Assembly: GCF_000203795.2 (NCBI RefSeq)
Contig: NW_006281105.1
Coordinates: forward strand, 434,001-498,000
Source of the DNA: Batrachochytrium dendrobatidis JAM81
Taxonomy: Eukaryota; Chytridiomycota; Chytridiomycetes; Rhizophydiales
Length of the DNA: 64,000 nucleotides
Direction of reading: 5' to 3'
The first letter of the stretch is position 1; every line of letters begins with the position of its first letter. A model generated the notes under the pieces. That model was not told where the DNA came from, ran no database searches, and worked only from the letters and a program-made list of their open reading frames with translations. Positions 46,167 to 58,500 of the stretch are shown in pieces. The translations under genes were made by a program, and so were the position numbers.

Positions 46167-49100
46167 TTACTCGAGACAAAGTTCTAAATTCTCCAAAAAG
46201 GCAGATATTCGCATTACAGACGGCCCACTGACAAAAACTGGAATATTGAGCTGTCGGCCAGGGCGTTTACAGGGAGGTCGAATAGCAAACGAGTTTCCAC
46301 GGAACAAATCGTACTCTTCCATGATTTTTAATGGCCTATTACGAGCTAGCGAGTGCATATCTGAAGGAAGCGCTTTACTTTTGGAGCTATCAGAATGCTG
46401 CAAAACCATGATGGCAGCGGTACGAACACTTGGATGATAGTGATTATTCTGATCAACAATATGGGTAAACAGCGAGTTAGTCATGTATTGCCAAGAGTAA
46501 ATGTGTATAGTACAGATACAATCATCAGTGTAGTAGACGTACAGCCATAATAGACATTTCCCAGAGATTAGTGGCAAAGGGATTGCATAGATCCATGTCA
46601 TCCATGTAAGGGTTATATACGCCAGATCCAACGGCTTCTTCGCCATCAATAAGAGAGTGTAATTGGGGTAGTCGCTATAAATAGACAATCCAAGTCAGCC
46701 AAATCAAAGTAAAATAGTTTAAAGCACTGCTCATAAAAACTTACCATGAGAGTTTTATGTATTGTAGCCAGCGAACCAATGGTTGCATTGTCGGTCAGAT
46801 GCAGCGCAGTGGTGGATAAACGCTTCAAAAAAGATGCAACGCGATTTGCAGGCATCTTAATGAAATGATTGATAAATTCAGGTTAGAATTGCAAAGTACA
46901 GACAAGATAAGCATTGGTTTGTTGAGTTTGGGTGTGAGCTCAGAAGGAACAATTAGTTTTAAATCACATATTTATCATGATCTCAATCTCATCACTGCAC
47001 ACAACCCAGTATAGTCACTGATACAAGATTAGTAGGAGGTATACATTGCAACTACATACATTATGGGTTTTTTGGAGCATAAGTTCTAAAACCAATAGCA
47101 TAAGTGAAATCTTTGAGCGATCAGAGTTGGAATTTGACGATGCGTAATTTTTTAGTGGATTATCAAGTGCTAGCTTTGACAGAATAGCATAAGTAGCAGT
47201 ATGAAACTGAATCATGTCGGTTTTAATAGCATCTTTAATAGATGATAGTAGCTGCAACACTGTCAGGATGCACTGCAGGCTGATGGATAGTCGCTGAGAT
47301 GATTTGATATTATTATCCGTGTGTTCAAGGTGATGCAAGCAGATTTTTTTAATTGCAGCCACCAAGTCGTTAAATATGTCAATATTAATGAGATGAGAAA
47401 ACCTGCAAACGTTTAAAAGGGTTGTAAGTATCTGCAAAGATGCAAGTAATGTGTCACGAATCCATTAACAAAGTACTTACTTTCCAAGACCCTCTAGCGC
47501 TGGTACAACTAATGGTGACTCGGGAGCTTCCTTGAGAATTCTAAAGTATACCAGAAAGACGAATTTCAAGGTCTCGGAATGCTGTAGTTACACGGTATGT
47601 TAGAAAATTGCATTTTCATCAATAGTGATTATGTCAAAATGCTTACCAATTTTTGACGCTCGGAACGATCTATAGTTGCCTCTGCTTCTTGAAGCTCCAC
47701 ATCCACATCAGCCTGTGCACGATTAATTTTACGCATTTTCTTGGACATATATGGTACTTGTCCGTCTTGTTTTCGCTTTTTGGACGGATGCGATTTTCTA
47801 ATGCCATCATCCCTATCTACATGCAACTCATCAAGAAGTCTCAGCGACAAGAACGTTTTGATGACGCAGCTACGAACTTGATAGTGACTTTGTTTGGCAA
47901 GTTTGGATATGAGCTTCACTGCTTCTAAACTTGCTTCACCCGTAACGTCTTCACGTAAAAGCTCTCCAATGGAGTTGCAACAAGTATGGATCAACTGAAA
48001 CATGCATATTAGGATAATTGCAAGACACTTGCATTGACTACGGTACAAAAGTTGTCGAGTTACTTACATCAAGGGCTTTTACTTTTCGAAGAGAATTAAT
48101 CACAACTGTCATTATATTAAGGCGAAAGTTAAAGTGAGGCACAGATTTGAGAAGATCGCTTAAACACTTTAGTGCTATTCCTGGTATGGAATTTTCATCA
48201 TCGTCACTAATATCTATTTTCACTCACGTGTTAGGATTGAATGTGAGTTCATGTCAAGCAAATAAATAGTATTTACCAGTCACAAGACTTTCTAAAAGCT
48301 GTAGATATTCTTGATATTTTCCAATCAGTGATTCCTCATACCGACGCACCCGCTTGACTTCCTGAGAAACAGAGGCCGAGAGTTCTTTGTCTGTTAATTT
48401 ACGGATGCGGTAACTTGATAGTTGAGAATAGTCAGTACAAAAACTTTAAGCATCAAGCCAAAACCATACAATGCATACCCAGGAATGATATCTTTAAACA
48501 CAGCCAGTTGTGTTAGCAAAGCAAATTTGACGGATCGAGCGTCTGACGACTTTGAAAGGTGTTGCAATGTCTTTAATTCGCCAATCTACAGAAAAGTTTT
48601 GAAAATGAGAAAATTATCAAAATAGAAAAAAATATTGATCAGCCACAGGTTGCACCTACATTGTTTTCAGGATCCTCAATTATCCTGGAAGCAATCTGTG
48701 CCAGCTGCTCTCTTGCTTCAAGGAATGTAAGAGAAGGTGTTTTAGACGCAGATTGCTTTTTGTTTGTTTTTGGCTTGGAGACAGGTTTACTTTCTGGTTC
48801 AGAAACATCAGATTCGTCATCGCTAACTTCAGATAAATATATATCAGACTGATCAACTTTCTGTGCTGGAATGGATTGCAATTGAACGATTTCGCCTGTT
48901 TTAGTTTTAATTGGCAAACGACTGACTGCTTCAGAATCCCCGTTTGAAGTGGATCGAGGTGCCCTCTCATAGCTAGCTTCTACGTCGGATGCATCGCTGA
49001 TATTATCAGATATCGAAAACTGGTCCTCTTGAGCATTATCAGCGGCACGGATAGATTTTTTTGACCATGGATTTTCCAGTCGCTCTTTTTGATACGTACT

Positions 49101-49418
49101 TTATATTCAAGACATGCCAAAAACAATAAATCAGCACAAAGAAAAATATTGAAAACAAAAAAAATACATACCTTAGCAGTGATTTTGGGTCAAGTTCCTT
49201 TAGGAAAGAAAGACTTTGCATGCCATACTCTGCAACTGCATCCATGTCTTGATCAGAAAGATGATCCGCTTCATCAGTTTGACCTATAGCATATTGCAGC
49301 AGAGGATCTTTATAGCCCTAAAAGGCATCATGGTTGGTAAAACCTCAATCAGTATACTGATCCCCAGTTATTTGCATTCAATATAATCACGCACCTTTTT
49401 CCAGCTTCTTTTAACCAT
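46167..49418 (-). CDS. NOC3: Nucleolar complex protein 3 (Noc3)
   Basis: Twelve exons: 49418-49395, 49317-49172, 49098-48660, 48585-48479, 48413-48277, 48213-48068, 47994-47647, 47581-47481, 47402-47060, 46855-46745, 46674-46543 and 46448-46167, 771 aa (human NOC3L 800). All junctions keep phase. Landmarks: [105 protein letters not shown] sequence, and a final [21 protein letters not shown] junction that matches the family's WEL..L..HYHP motif. An acidic, Ser-rich N-terminal region (about 100-160) precedes the HEAT-like helices. Noc3 works with Noc2 in nuclear 60S pre-ribosome maturation and, in yeast, in replication licensing. The first exon codes only eight residues. Confidence 0.9.
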
Positions 49419-50009
49419 GGATCAAAAGCACTGGTTTAAGAACAGGACAAGTGCAGACTAAACTCGAATTCAACCGGCTTCGCTCAAACTACTCCTCAGG
49501 AAATTACTACTCGAAATTGCCACAAATCCTACCAAGATTGAATATACAGCCATACTCGCGTAGATGGGTCAGTGAGTAATAAACAGATGGTCTCATGAGA
49601 TGACTGGACAGCATCGTGCTTTCTAGACTCTTTAGTTGACTAGTCTTTCTTTTGGTGGTTGGCAGGTATCATTTTTGGAACTGTCTTCATCAACTAAATC
49701 ACAAACGTTTGTGATCTTGGAATACAACAATTTTTTTTATTGGCATCGACAGTTGAACTCAACATCTGTATTGCAATGCACGAGTTTAGTGATCATACAG
49801 TATATAGCTATGCCAAGGATGATCTCAGTTCAGTCATCATTACATGATGAATGTTGCTCAAAAGAAAAAAAACTGAAAATACTCGACAATATCTAACCAT
49901 TCCCAAGAGATCAATTACAAAAAAACACATTTTATATATAGCAATAAAAGAATTTTATTTTAAAAAAATGTTGGAACTCGTCGGCACCACTGAGTCATAC
50001 GCCGGAGCG
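49419..50009. other. Divergent intergenic region with a repeat copy
   Basis: Upstream of NOC3. Holds the degenerate repeat copy at 49549-49860. The remainder is AT-rich, including a poly-T/A stretch near 49940-49970. No gene seen. Confidence 0.45.
49549..49860 (-). repeat. Degenerate dispersed MITE-like repeat, reverse orientation
   Basis: The left end CCATACTCGCGTAGATGGG (49550 on) is a decayed form of the terminus CGTATTCACGTAAAATGG. Interior: AATAAACAGATGGTCTCATG, AACTCAACATCTGTATTGCA, TTTAGTGATCATACAGTATA and CAGTCATCATTACATGATGA, in the same order as 41117-41690 and 58361-58762. Right terminus not recognised. Confidence 0.5.
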
Positions 50010-50216
50010 TCACAGCAGTTTCTTTAGAGGTCCATCCATTAGTATGGGGGTCACCACACCATTGGTGTGCTGGCCAACAGTGCCCATTGGAGAAGACAAT
50101 GTCGGTGGCTGACCTCGTACTTTTTGATGGGTGAAAAAAGAAAGCGACTTGAGCAGTCTTTTATATTCAAATTTATTACCTGAGGATGTGTTCAAACATA
50201 CCCTCAGGATATACAT
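50010..50216 (-). CDS. Candidate small protein divergent from WBP1
   Basis: Minus-strand frame from an ATG at 50216 to a TGA at 50012-50010, 68 codons. The protein begins MYILRVCLNTSSGNKFEYKR and ends GVVTPILMDGPLKKLL. The middle (KSLSFFTHQKVRGQPPTLSS) looks like a basic, possibly organelle-targeted stretch. There is no recognised family. The frame stays open upstream across the antisense of the WBP1 signal sequence, so the start could lie elsewhere or the whole frame could be chance. Listed because composition is protein-like and its end is cleanly placed 5' of WBP1. Confidence 0.25.
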   Translation of the reverse strand: MYILRVCLNTSSGNKFEYKRLLKSLSFFTHQKVRGQPPTLSSPMGTVGQHTNGVVTPILMDGPLKKLL

Positions 50217-50271
50217 TTGGCATTCAACTCTAACTTGGCACAAGTCTTTATAGCCATCATCCTGCTTACCA

Positions 50272-52164
50272 ATGCGGCCCTTCCTATCTGTATCTACAGC
50301 CCTGGCATGGGCTTTGTCGTGGTCTTTAGTTGCAGTTTCGTTTGCCAAGCCTGTGGGTGATTCAAAAACTCTGGTTTTGCTAGACGATCTAGCAAACCGT
50401 TCTGAATACTCGATCTTTTTGGATTCTCTCACTGGTCAGTTCCATTCAATACAGACTCGTCTTGTTAAACACTATGTCTTTGTCAGCACGAGTCTGTACA
50501 ATCAAATCATAATTTTATAGACTTGTGGTTTCAAAAGCTGCATTTTTATTAGCAGTTTAGACTTGTTCAATCCACATTGAACTCTCAGTCTTTGAAGTTA
50601 AATATCAAGTTTCTTGACAGGATATAGATTGATGTCCTGCTGCAGATCTATCTGCTTGATATACTTTTCCTGCAATTGTGAATTTCATTTTTAAATGTAC
50701 TGTTTTGTCTGGTAATTGGAATCTAGATCTCGTCTAACTGATTATGCTGTATTTATAATCACTTGCAGCTCGTGGCCATCGTCTCTTTGTTCATACTGTT
50801 GCTCAAATTTCCACTACTGTTCCACTTCTTGTCTATGGAGATCTTGCCTTTAGTCATGTCGTTATCCTTGCTTCAAAAGTATCGAGTATGTACAAATCGG
50901 TTTTAGATCAGCAACCATACTTTTTTAATAATCACATCTACTTTTCTATTTATTATTTTAAGCCTTTGGGGGTACTGTCGGTGTTGGAGGATTGATTGAC
51001 TATGTTAACGCAGGCGGAAATGTTCTTTTGGCTGCCTCGTCGGAACTGTCCGAGGTGGTTCGTGATTTCGCTTACGAGTTTTCTGTTGATTTTGACGAGT
51101 CAGGCACCTCTGTATTCGATCATTTCAACTCCATCCATGACAGTCCATCTCAGATTATTTCATCGTCCTTTACAAACAAAACCAACTTTATCCTCTCAGA
51201 ATCTACTCGTCAAGGACCACCAGTTGTTTTCCAAGGCGTTGGTCACAAAGTGACTGGAAAAAATATCCTGACTTTTCCTATTCTTACTGCAAGCCATTCT
51301 GCCTATTCATACGACTCCAAAGACACCGATCCTTTGCTAGGCGGACCTCTTTTAGGAGAAACCATTTCTCTTGCTTCAGCTTTTCAAGCTCGTAATAATG
51401 CCCGAGTTGTTTTTGTTGGCAGTACAAGCCTGTTTTCAAACAAGTATGTCTGATTTTTTTTTCGATTTTTCAACGAGTGTTTCTAATCTTTGATCTATCA
51501 CTCAAGGTATGCCAAACTCAAGGTTCCATTCAAGAACAGCCAGTAAGTTGGTATTTTATTGTTACAGGATCTCATACCGCACTGTGCATTTACTCACTGG
51601 TATTTTTCATTTTTACTACTAATCTATTCTAGATCCATCTGTGGTAACGCAGCCTTTAGCGCAGATATTTCAAAATGGGTGTTTCAGGAAAAATCAGTGG
51701 TTCAGATCACCAACACAAAACATCATCGTGTCAACGAAACTGATCAACATGGCATCTATCGTATTAAGGATGAAATGATTTACTCTGCCACCATCAAGGT
51801 GTGGAGTGGAGATGCCTGGGAACCTTTTGTTGCCAACGACATTCAGTTTGAAGCTGTGATGCTTGATCCGTACATCCGCAAGACCATGAATGAATCTGAT
51901 GGTGTATATGTAGCCAGGTTTACACTTCCAGATCAGTATGGCGTTTTTAGTTTCAAGCTTAATTATCAACGGCATGGACTTTCTTATATTTCTGCTTCAG
52001 AGACTGTTCAAGTGCGTCCTTTCCGTCACAACCAGTTTCCTCGCTTTCTGGTTGTCGCCTACCCTTATTACGCCAACATCTTCAGCTTGATGGTTGCATT
52101 TTTCCTGTTTTCTGCTGTATTTTTATTCAACAAAGAAGTTCGTCCAAAAACAAAAACTTTGTAA
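50272..52164 (+). CDS. WBP1: Oligosaccharyltransferase 48-kDa subunit (WBP1/OST48)
   Basis: Five exons: 50272-50434, 50769-50885, 50963-51443, 51507-51542 and 51633-52164, 442 aa (human OST48 456, yeast Wbp1 430). The signal peptide is MRPFLSVSTALAWALSW followed by SLVAVSFA. The N-terminal domain has KTLVLLDDLANRSEYSIFL, a family landmark. VGVGGLIDYVNAGGNVLLAA forms the Rossmann-like core. The C-terminal beta domain includes GIYRIKDEMIYSATIKVWS and YVARFTLPDQYGVFSFKLNY. The single C-terminal helix is YANIFSLMVAFFLFSAVFLF with a short basic cytosolic tail. It is a non-catalytic subunit of the ER complex that N-glycosylates proteins. It follows the NOC3 divergent promoter. Confidence 0.92.
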
Positions 52165-52570
52165 CTGTTGAATGAATTAAACATAGTCTTGCGTACAACC
52201 CATTTACTTTTGAATTTTGATTACAAATTATAAAAATACTTGGCACGAGTTGAATAGCATATTTGGCAGTGTATGGTGCTAGATGCGCCTGTATTTTCAG
52301 TGCTGTTTGATCAAAAGTGAAATGCCTCGGTTAAATTGCCCATCCATATGCACTTTAAATTCCTATTGTTTTGAAATCTGGTCACTATCTCTAGCACAAA
52401 CCCTGTTTCGACAATGGGATTGCATAGCTAACATATTGTGATCAACACGTTTTCAAAGCACCAAATTGAATGGTGTTGGCATCCAACAATTTCCAATTTA
52501 CGCGACTGGGCAAGGGGTTTACAAGTTTGTATTCCAAAGCACATTTACATTAGCGACGATAGCTAAACAG
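52165..52570. other. Intergenic, LKB1 upstream region
   Basis: 406 bp between WBP1 and the LKB1 ATG at 52571. The LKB1 frame is open upstream to about 52466 without another ATG, so an upstream 5' exon cannot be excluded. No repeat or site recognised. Confidence 0.4.
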
Positions 52571-55519
52571 ATGGATCGACATCACCTAATGCATACAGGC
52601 AGCAGGGTGAGCTCAAAAGAAACATCGTTTCCAAATGTTCAGGCATTGGCATGCATAGATGAAGTAGGATTTACCTCTCCAGCTGTGGAAGTTGAAGCAG
52701 GCAGCCTACAAAGCAAGACCTCTCTTCTTGGTTCGAGTTTTCATGACAACAAGAGTATTTTAGCTAGCATGCAGCAGCATCGCGATAGCTTTCTTTCTAC
52801 CCATGGAAGCAGTAGCAATATTGAAAAGCCAACGCTTATTCTCTATCCTCGCAAGTCGATAATGTCTGGGTCGCTAAGAGATTTGGCACAGATGCGGTCC
52901 AGTATCATGAATATCCCTGAAGGCGCTATATTGCCTTCAACCATGTCGACCAAAACCTCTCGCGACTCTGTAGGTGGCAGTCGCGCGTCGCTGATAGTAA
53001 GGTCTATGAACAGAGGAATGAATGGAAGCATAGGATATATTTCTGCTGATGCTCGGCGTAGTCTTTTGCAGATATCGCCTGAAGGTCAGATTGGTATCCC
53101 TAGACCTGTTCCAGTTATTAGCGAAGCGTCGCACGCAGATCTTGAACCCAGCATGGCGCTTGGCTCTAGTCCTCATCAAGATCCATACAGCCAGCAGGTC
53201 ATGCAAACCCAAGCATCTATAGATCAAATCTTACAGGAAAAACGCCCTCGCCCAGTTTCTCTGGTGTCGCTCAAGAATCTCAATAAATTCAAAGAGTCAC
53301 TAATCAATGTAAACCCTGCATCGCAAGCATTTCAACAGCAATCGCTAGGACCGCCAATTATCTCTGGTCAGACACAAACAAATAATGAGTACTACGAATA
53401 TCTCATGCTATCACAGCGTCATTCATCTTCAAATTTTATCCAAAAAGTCGACTCTTCAGAAATCATTTGGGCTTCCAAATCTATGCCATTGAAAATGGTA
53501 GGCACATATCTCCTTGGTGACAAAATCGGCAAAGGAGCCTTTGGAAAAGTCAAGGAAGGTGTTTGCTCAGAAACACTACAACGGGTTGCAGTCAAGATCA
53601 TTGCTAAAAAAAGACTGAGAAAAGCACAAAACGGATTAGAAAATATAATTAGGTAAAACAGGTGCATGGTATGCCGACATGATCTTATTTGTTGATTCAT
53701 ACCTGCTTACTCATGTTGGTATACACAGGGAGATCAAGATGCTTCGTAGTCTTAAGCATCAGAATATTGTTACACTTGTAGACGTGTTTGCAAAAGTAGA
53801 AGATAAAGATGGGAACATTGGAATATTTCCCTGGTTTACCACAATTGAAGAAGAACCCATCGTATGGTTGTATGACGATGGACGCGAAGAAGAAAAAAAT
53901 GTCAAGGTCCTGAAATGGTATCTTGTATTTGAGTACTGCCCATGTTCATTACAAACGCTACTAGATCAATGTGAGGGACATAAACTCAGCATTTCTCAAG
54001 CACACCGGTACTTTGTTCAATTGATGGATGGACTAAGCTATTTGCACTCAAAAAGTATTATTCGTAAGTTTATTTTTCTGTAATTGTTACCGAGTTTGAT
54101 CAGCTATAAACATTTTCACATGCAATCTTGTAATATTCCAACCTTTTTAGATCGAGACATCAAACCGGGAAATATGCTCATCACATCGGATGGCACATTA
54201 AAAATATCTGATTTTGGAGTGGCAGAGGTACACTCTATCTGGCTTATGAATTGATAAAACTACAATGCGTTGCTTTTGACAATCATAAAAACTAATGTTG
54301 ATTTTATTTTAGCATCATGATATATATGATGGAAATCAATTGCGCTCAGATGTGTTTGCAGGAACACATCAGTTTTTAGCACCAGAGATTGCAGAAGGCG
54401 CAGAAGATTTTGATTCAGTAAAAGGTGAGAAATGGTTGAGAATTGCCAAATATTGCACGTTTCTATCAACCCATTGAATCAAAAAGCTATCCACTAAATT
54501 GATCACTTGTGTCATATCTGTATACTAGTTGATGTGTGGGCTTGCGGCGTTACCTTGTACAATATGATTTCTGGACGATTTCCATTTGAATTTGATGAAA
54601 GTGGTAATTTACTGGAACTTTATGAAAAAATCATGGCTGGCGCGTTTGAAATGCCCAAAGAAGCTGGATCCAATCTAATAGATCTACTAAGTGGTAAGCA
54701 CTTGTTTTGACATATACGTGATTTGGTCTGAACATTGCTCATTTCTGACTTTAATACATTCAGGTATGCTTAACAAGGATGTGCTGAAAAGGTTTACCGT
54801 AGCTCAAATTCAAAGCAGCGCGTGGGTACAATCGCATTATTCATTCTTATGCAAATCTCTCTACATTCCTACATTCAAGCATAATCGGTTAGATACCCCA
54901 ACATCATCCGCCTTTTATGATTCCGAAACACTTAAAAACGGCAGCAGTACAACGCCAAAATCAAGCGATGTGGAATCTCATATAGGTAATGTGATGTTTG
55001 AAGCAAGCCAGTCAACTGCCAAGGAAAGCACAAATGATGCATATTTGACTCCGTGCGAGACTACCATGATTCCGTTTTTGAGTAGTATGTATAAAGATGA
55101 GATTGAGCAAGATCTGGATGAACACGGAACAGTTTTCAATGATACTAATGAAGATGGTGAGTTGATTCAGAAGAATTGGTTTTAGTTTCAAATATTGATG
55201 TGTATTTATTTTACAAAAACATTTTACTAATACCAATGCAATGTGATGCGTGTTTTATGAATTAACAGTAAGAGAATTAAATCGCATTCAATTTCAAATT
55301 ATCTTCAAATGTACATGTATTATAGCTCTTGTACCATTGCTGACACAATCTATTTGTGTGATAATAGACGGAGTCATTGGCATCAATTGGAAAAAAGAAG
55401 CACAAAATCGTAGGTTGGATCAAAAATGTTTTTGGATCAAAAGGACGACTCGCACAGCAGAAATAAAAGAAAGATTGAAACCAAAACAGTTTTGTAGCAA
55501 ATTACTTGGATTTTATTAA
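52571..55519 (+). CDS. STK11: LKB1/STK11-type serine/threonine kinase
   Basis: Seven exons: 52571-53652, 53729-54063, 54151-54227, 54313-54424, 54529-54693, 54764-55156 and 55368-55519, about 771 aa. Residues 1-315 are Ser/Gln-rich and disordered. The kinase starts at [20 protein letters not shown] with [13 protein letters not shown] (catalytic Lys). [17 protein letters not shown] and [14 protein letters not shown] follow. [22 protein letters not shown] and [16 protein letters not shown] complete it. The [12 protein letters not shown] and [14 protein letters not shown] wording is specific to LKB1. Between helix C and the hinge there is a ~35-residue acidic insert ([14 protein letters not shown] ... 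EEEKNVKV) not in human LKB1. The final exon (basic, ends CSKLLGFY) is inferred from phase; without it the frame stops at 55185. LKB1 activates AMPK-family kinases. Confidence 0.85.
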
Positions 55520-55527
55520 ATCTGTGG

Positions 55528-58500
55528 TCATGGTCGAGCAGAGGTACACGCAATGCATGTCGTTGCATCTGCCGTATTCTTTACTAAACAGACACCACAG
55601 CTCCATTTTCCAAATGGGTCTTTTGGGGGAATAGCTGGTGTTGCGGTTTTTAAAGGGGCTGGGCTCTCGCAAGCTATACAAGTAATCTTATCAGAAGGGT
55701 TTTTTACTAAACAGACACCACAGCTCCATTTTCCAAATGGATCTTTTGGGGGAATAGCTGGTGTTGCGGTTTTTAAAGGGGCTGGGCTCTCGCAAGCTAT
55801 ACAAGTAATCTTATCAGAAGGGTTTTTTACCAAACAGATATTACACTCCCACTTGGCAGATGAAGCGACAACAGGCTTGCTTTGAAAAGCAGTTGGTAAA
55901 ATAGTAGCTGCACACTTTTCATCAAACACGAACGTAGGCATCAGAGTCTTGCCAGCTTCTTTTGCAGATTTTTTAATCAAATCCCATTCATGCAACTCTG
56001 TGATAAGCAATGGGATCTCGCTCAGCTTGCTATCCTGTGTGGAAAAGCTAAAATGTGGTAGATGTTTATCCACTATATTCCGAGCCTTTGATAAAATGTG
56101 AGTATTTTAATTATGCAAAGCATGAATAGATTAATTTCACAAAAGCAATGAGTTTACTTTGCTATAAACACTATCTCTAGTAGTTGCGGCAGAAACAATA
56201 GCAGGCTTCGAAACAGTAGCAGAAGAAATTGTGGCAGGAGCAAATGTAGGGATGCTAATTGCAGCAGAAGCAGATGTAGTAGACGAGGTTGGATTTACTA
56301 AAGTATTCGCAGAGGATTTGCTAACAAAAAATGTGGAAGAATCTTTGGAAAAGGACTGCTTGCTAGATATTGACTGTTGCAAAGTCTCAGGTTTAAGCTC
56401 AGTTTTAGGTGTTTGAACTGCTGGTAAAAATGAAGGTGCAGTATTCTCCAACAGCAAAGGCTTAGCAGAGTTTATGGCACTTGGTTTTAAACTATAAATC
56501 GATGAGTAGATAAAAATCAGGTTAGTGAATAAAAGTATAAATGCCATTTGAAAATAAAATGCATATGCGTTACCATGTTATGGACTCATTTTGTGGTGCA
56601 CTAGAGTTATTATCCACAGTCAATGGTGCCGTGGTAAAAGCAGGTTGTTTGGGTTGTTTATCAACTTGAATCTATGAACAAAGTAAATCGTGTTAAAATC
56701 TAGACAGCTAAACTACTAGCAATTCAATGCAATCAAAATATAAATGGTAAACAAACCTTGGAACTGGCCAAGTATGGATTGGGCAGCGGTTTGATCATGC
56801 CAAAAGGCATCAGCACGTTTGTAGGCTAAACATGAAAATAAATCATTAAAAAGTAACAATACACGTTGGTGGCATTTAATGCTTGAATATTGGTACATAC
56901 TGGAGCATCAAAGTCGTCCAAGCTAGAAAGAATTGATTGCGCTGCAGACGTAAGACCCCTCTTTGACGGATATACTGCAATTTATCCATAAATTTCAACA
57001 GATTGACAAGATGCAACCACACAATATTTTACAATGATAAAGTTGAAATTTCTTACATTTAGGTTTCTGAACCTGCGCGCTAGTAAGCTCGGATGCGGCT
57101 CCAGTAAAAGGTATTGGCACAAAAGGTTGGAGTCCTGGTCCTGATTGCTGAGTCTTTTCAGGGTCGCCAAGTTTGATTCGTTTGGTGAAAGGCGTATGTG
57201 GGATATCTTCAACGCAATGCTTGACCTGAAAAAGAGGTGCAGTAGCAGTTTTTGGAGTACCTGGAGCATTGGTAGGCTGAAATTTCCACATGGAGGTTCC
57301 CGTACGTCCTCTAGATGCACCAAATCCAGAGCCAGCATAACGGACTGGTCTTCGAGAAATCCGAACCTTGGAAATTGACGATCGTGCGCTGCTTGTAGAG
57401 CTTCCTGGGCCTTGATCTGGATATGCCTTTGCAAGTGAAAATAAAGACCGCGAAAAAAGTGGATAGTGTTTTGGCTCGCTCGATTGTTGAAGTTGTGCAT
57501 CTGAGTAACAAGTAAAATGATGAAGCATCAATATTTCGTACTGCAAATGATTCGTCTAGTAATACTTGTAACACAAACTAAACAAATGATATACACATAC
57601 CTTGAGCAATACTACTGTCAAGAATATTTCGACAAGCCTCAATCTCTTTATCCGTAAGGGGTTGACCGCGCTTAGAATTAAGGAAATTAAGAAGCTGCTC
57701 GTTCCCTGCCATTAGAGCAGGAGAAATAGATCGATGAGAGCCAGATTGAGAGTTTGTAGGAAATCTTGACTGGGGCTGAGTGGGAATAGTTTGACCATCA
57801 TTAGCACCACTTTCTAAAACCAAAAAGGGATTGGCAGATCCTTGGGGAGCGTTGAATGAAAATGTAAACGGCTTTTCAGTTTCCAGCTCGTTTCCAAACT
57901 TGATCGTTGAATGAGAATCTGATTCACCAGATAATTGATTTGGGATAGACGAATGGGGTGCCAATGAAACATTTGGCGATGCGTCTTGAACTGAGTTTGA
58001 TGTAGCCGGCCGATCTAATTCCCGTTTTAGCATACTGTTTTTCATATTCTCTGCATAGTTGCTTGTATGCTGTGTATCTAAACTTTTGATGTTATCCATT
58101 TGCATATCATCGTCATTACTGTCCTTGTCCGAATTTGATGCATTTTTGGAACCAACAACGCCTAAAAACTGCAAAGCTGGGCTGAATAAACGAGAAAATC
58201 CAGACTCATTTTTTCTAGACAAGCTTCGTTGATGACGCTAAATTATAATATCAAAATTAGTCAAAGATAACATCCTGAGATAGTTGGAGTTATTTGGATG
58301 ATGGTCCAATCATGATTCGTATCAACTCAAACCAATGAAGGTTTAGTCCAACTATTAAAATCATATTTACGTAAAGTAACACACTAGATAGCAATGCCAC
58401 AGTGCATAATAAACAGCCAATCTTATGGAATTGTTGATGTCAAATTTACTGAAAAACATCTCTTGATGATTGACATGAAAACAGTTGAATCCAATATCTG

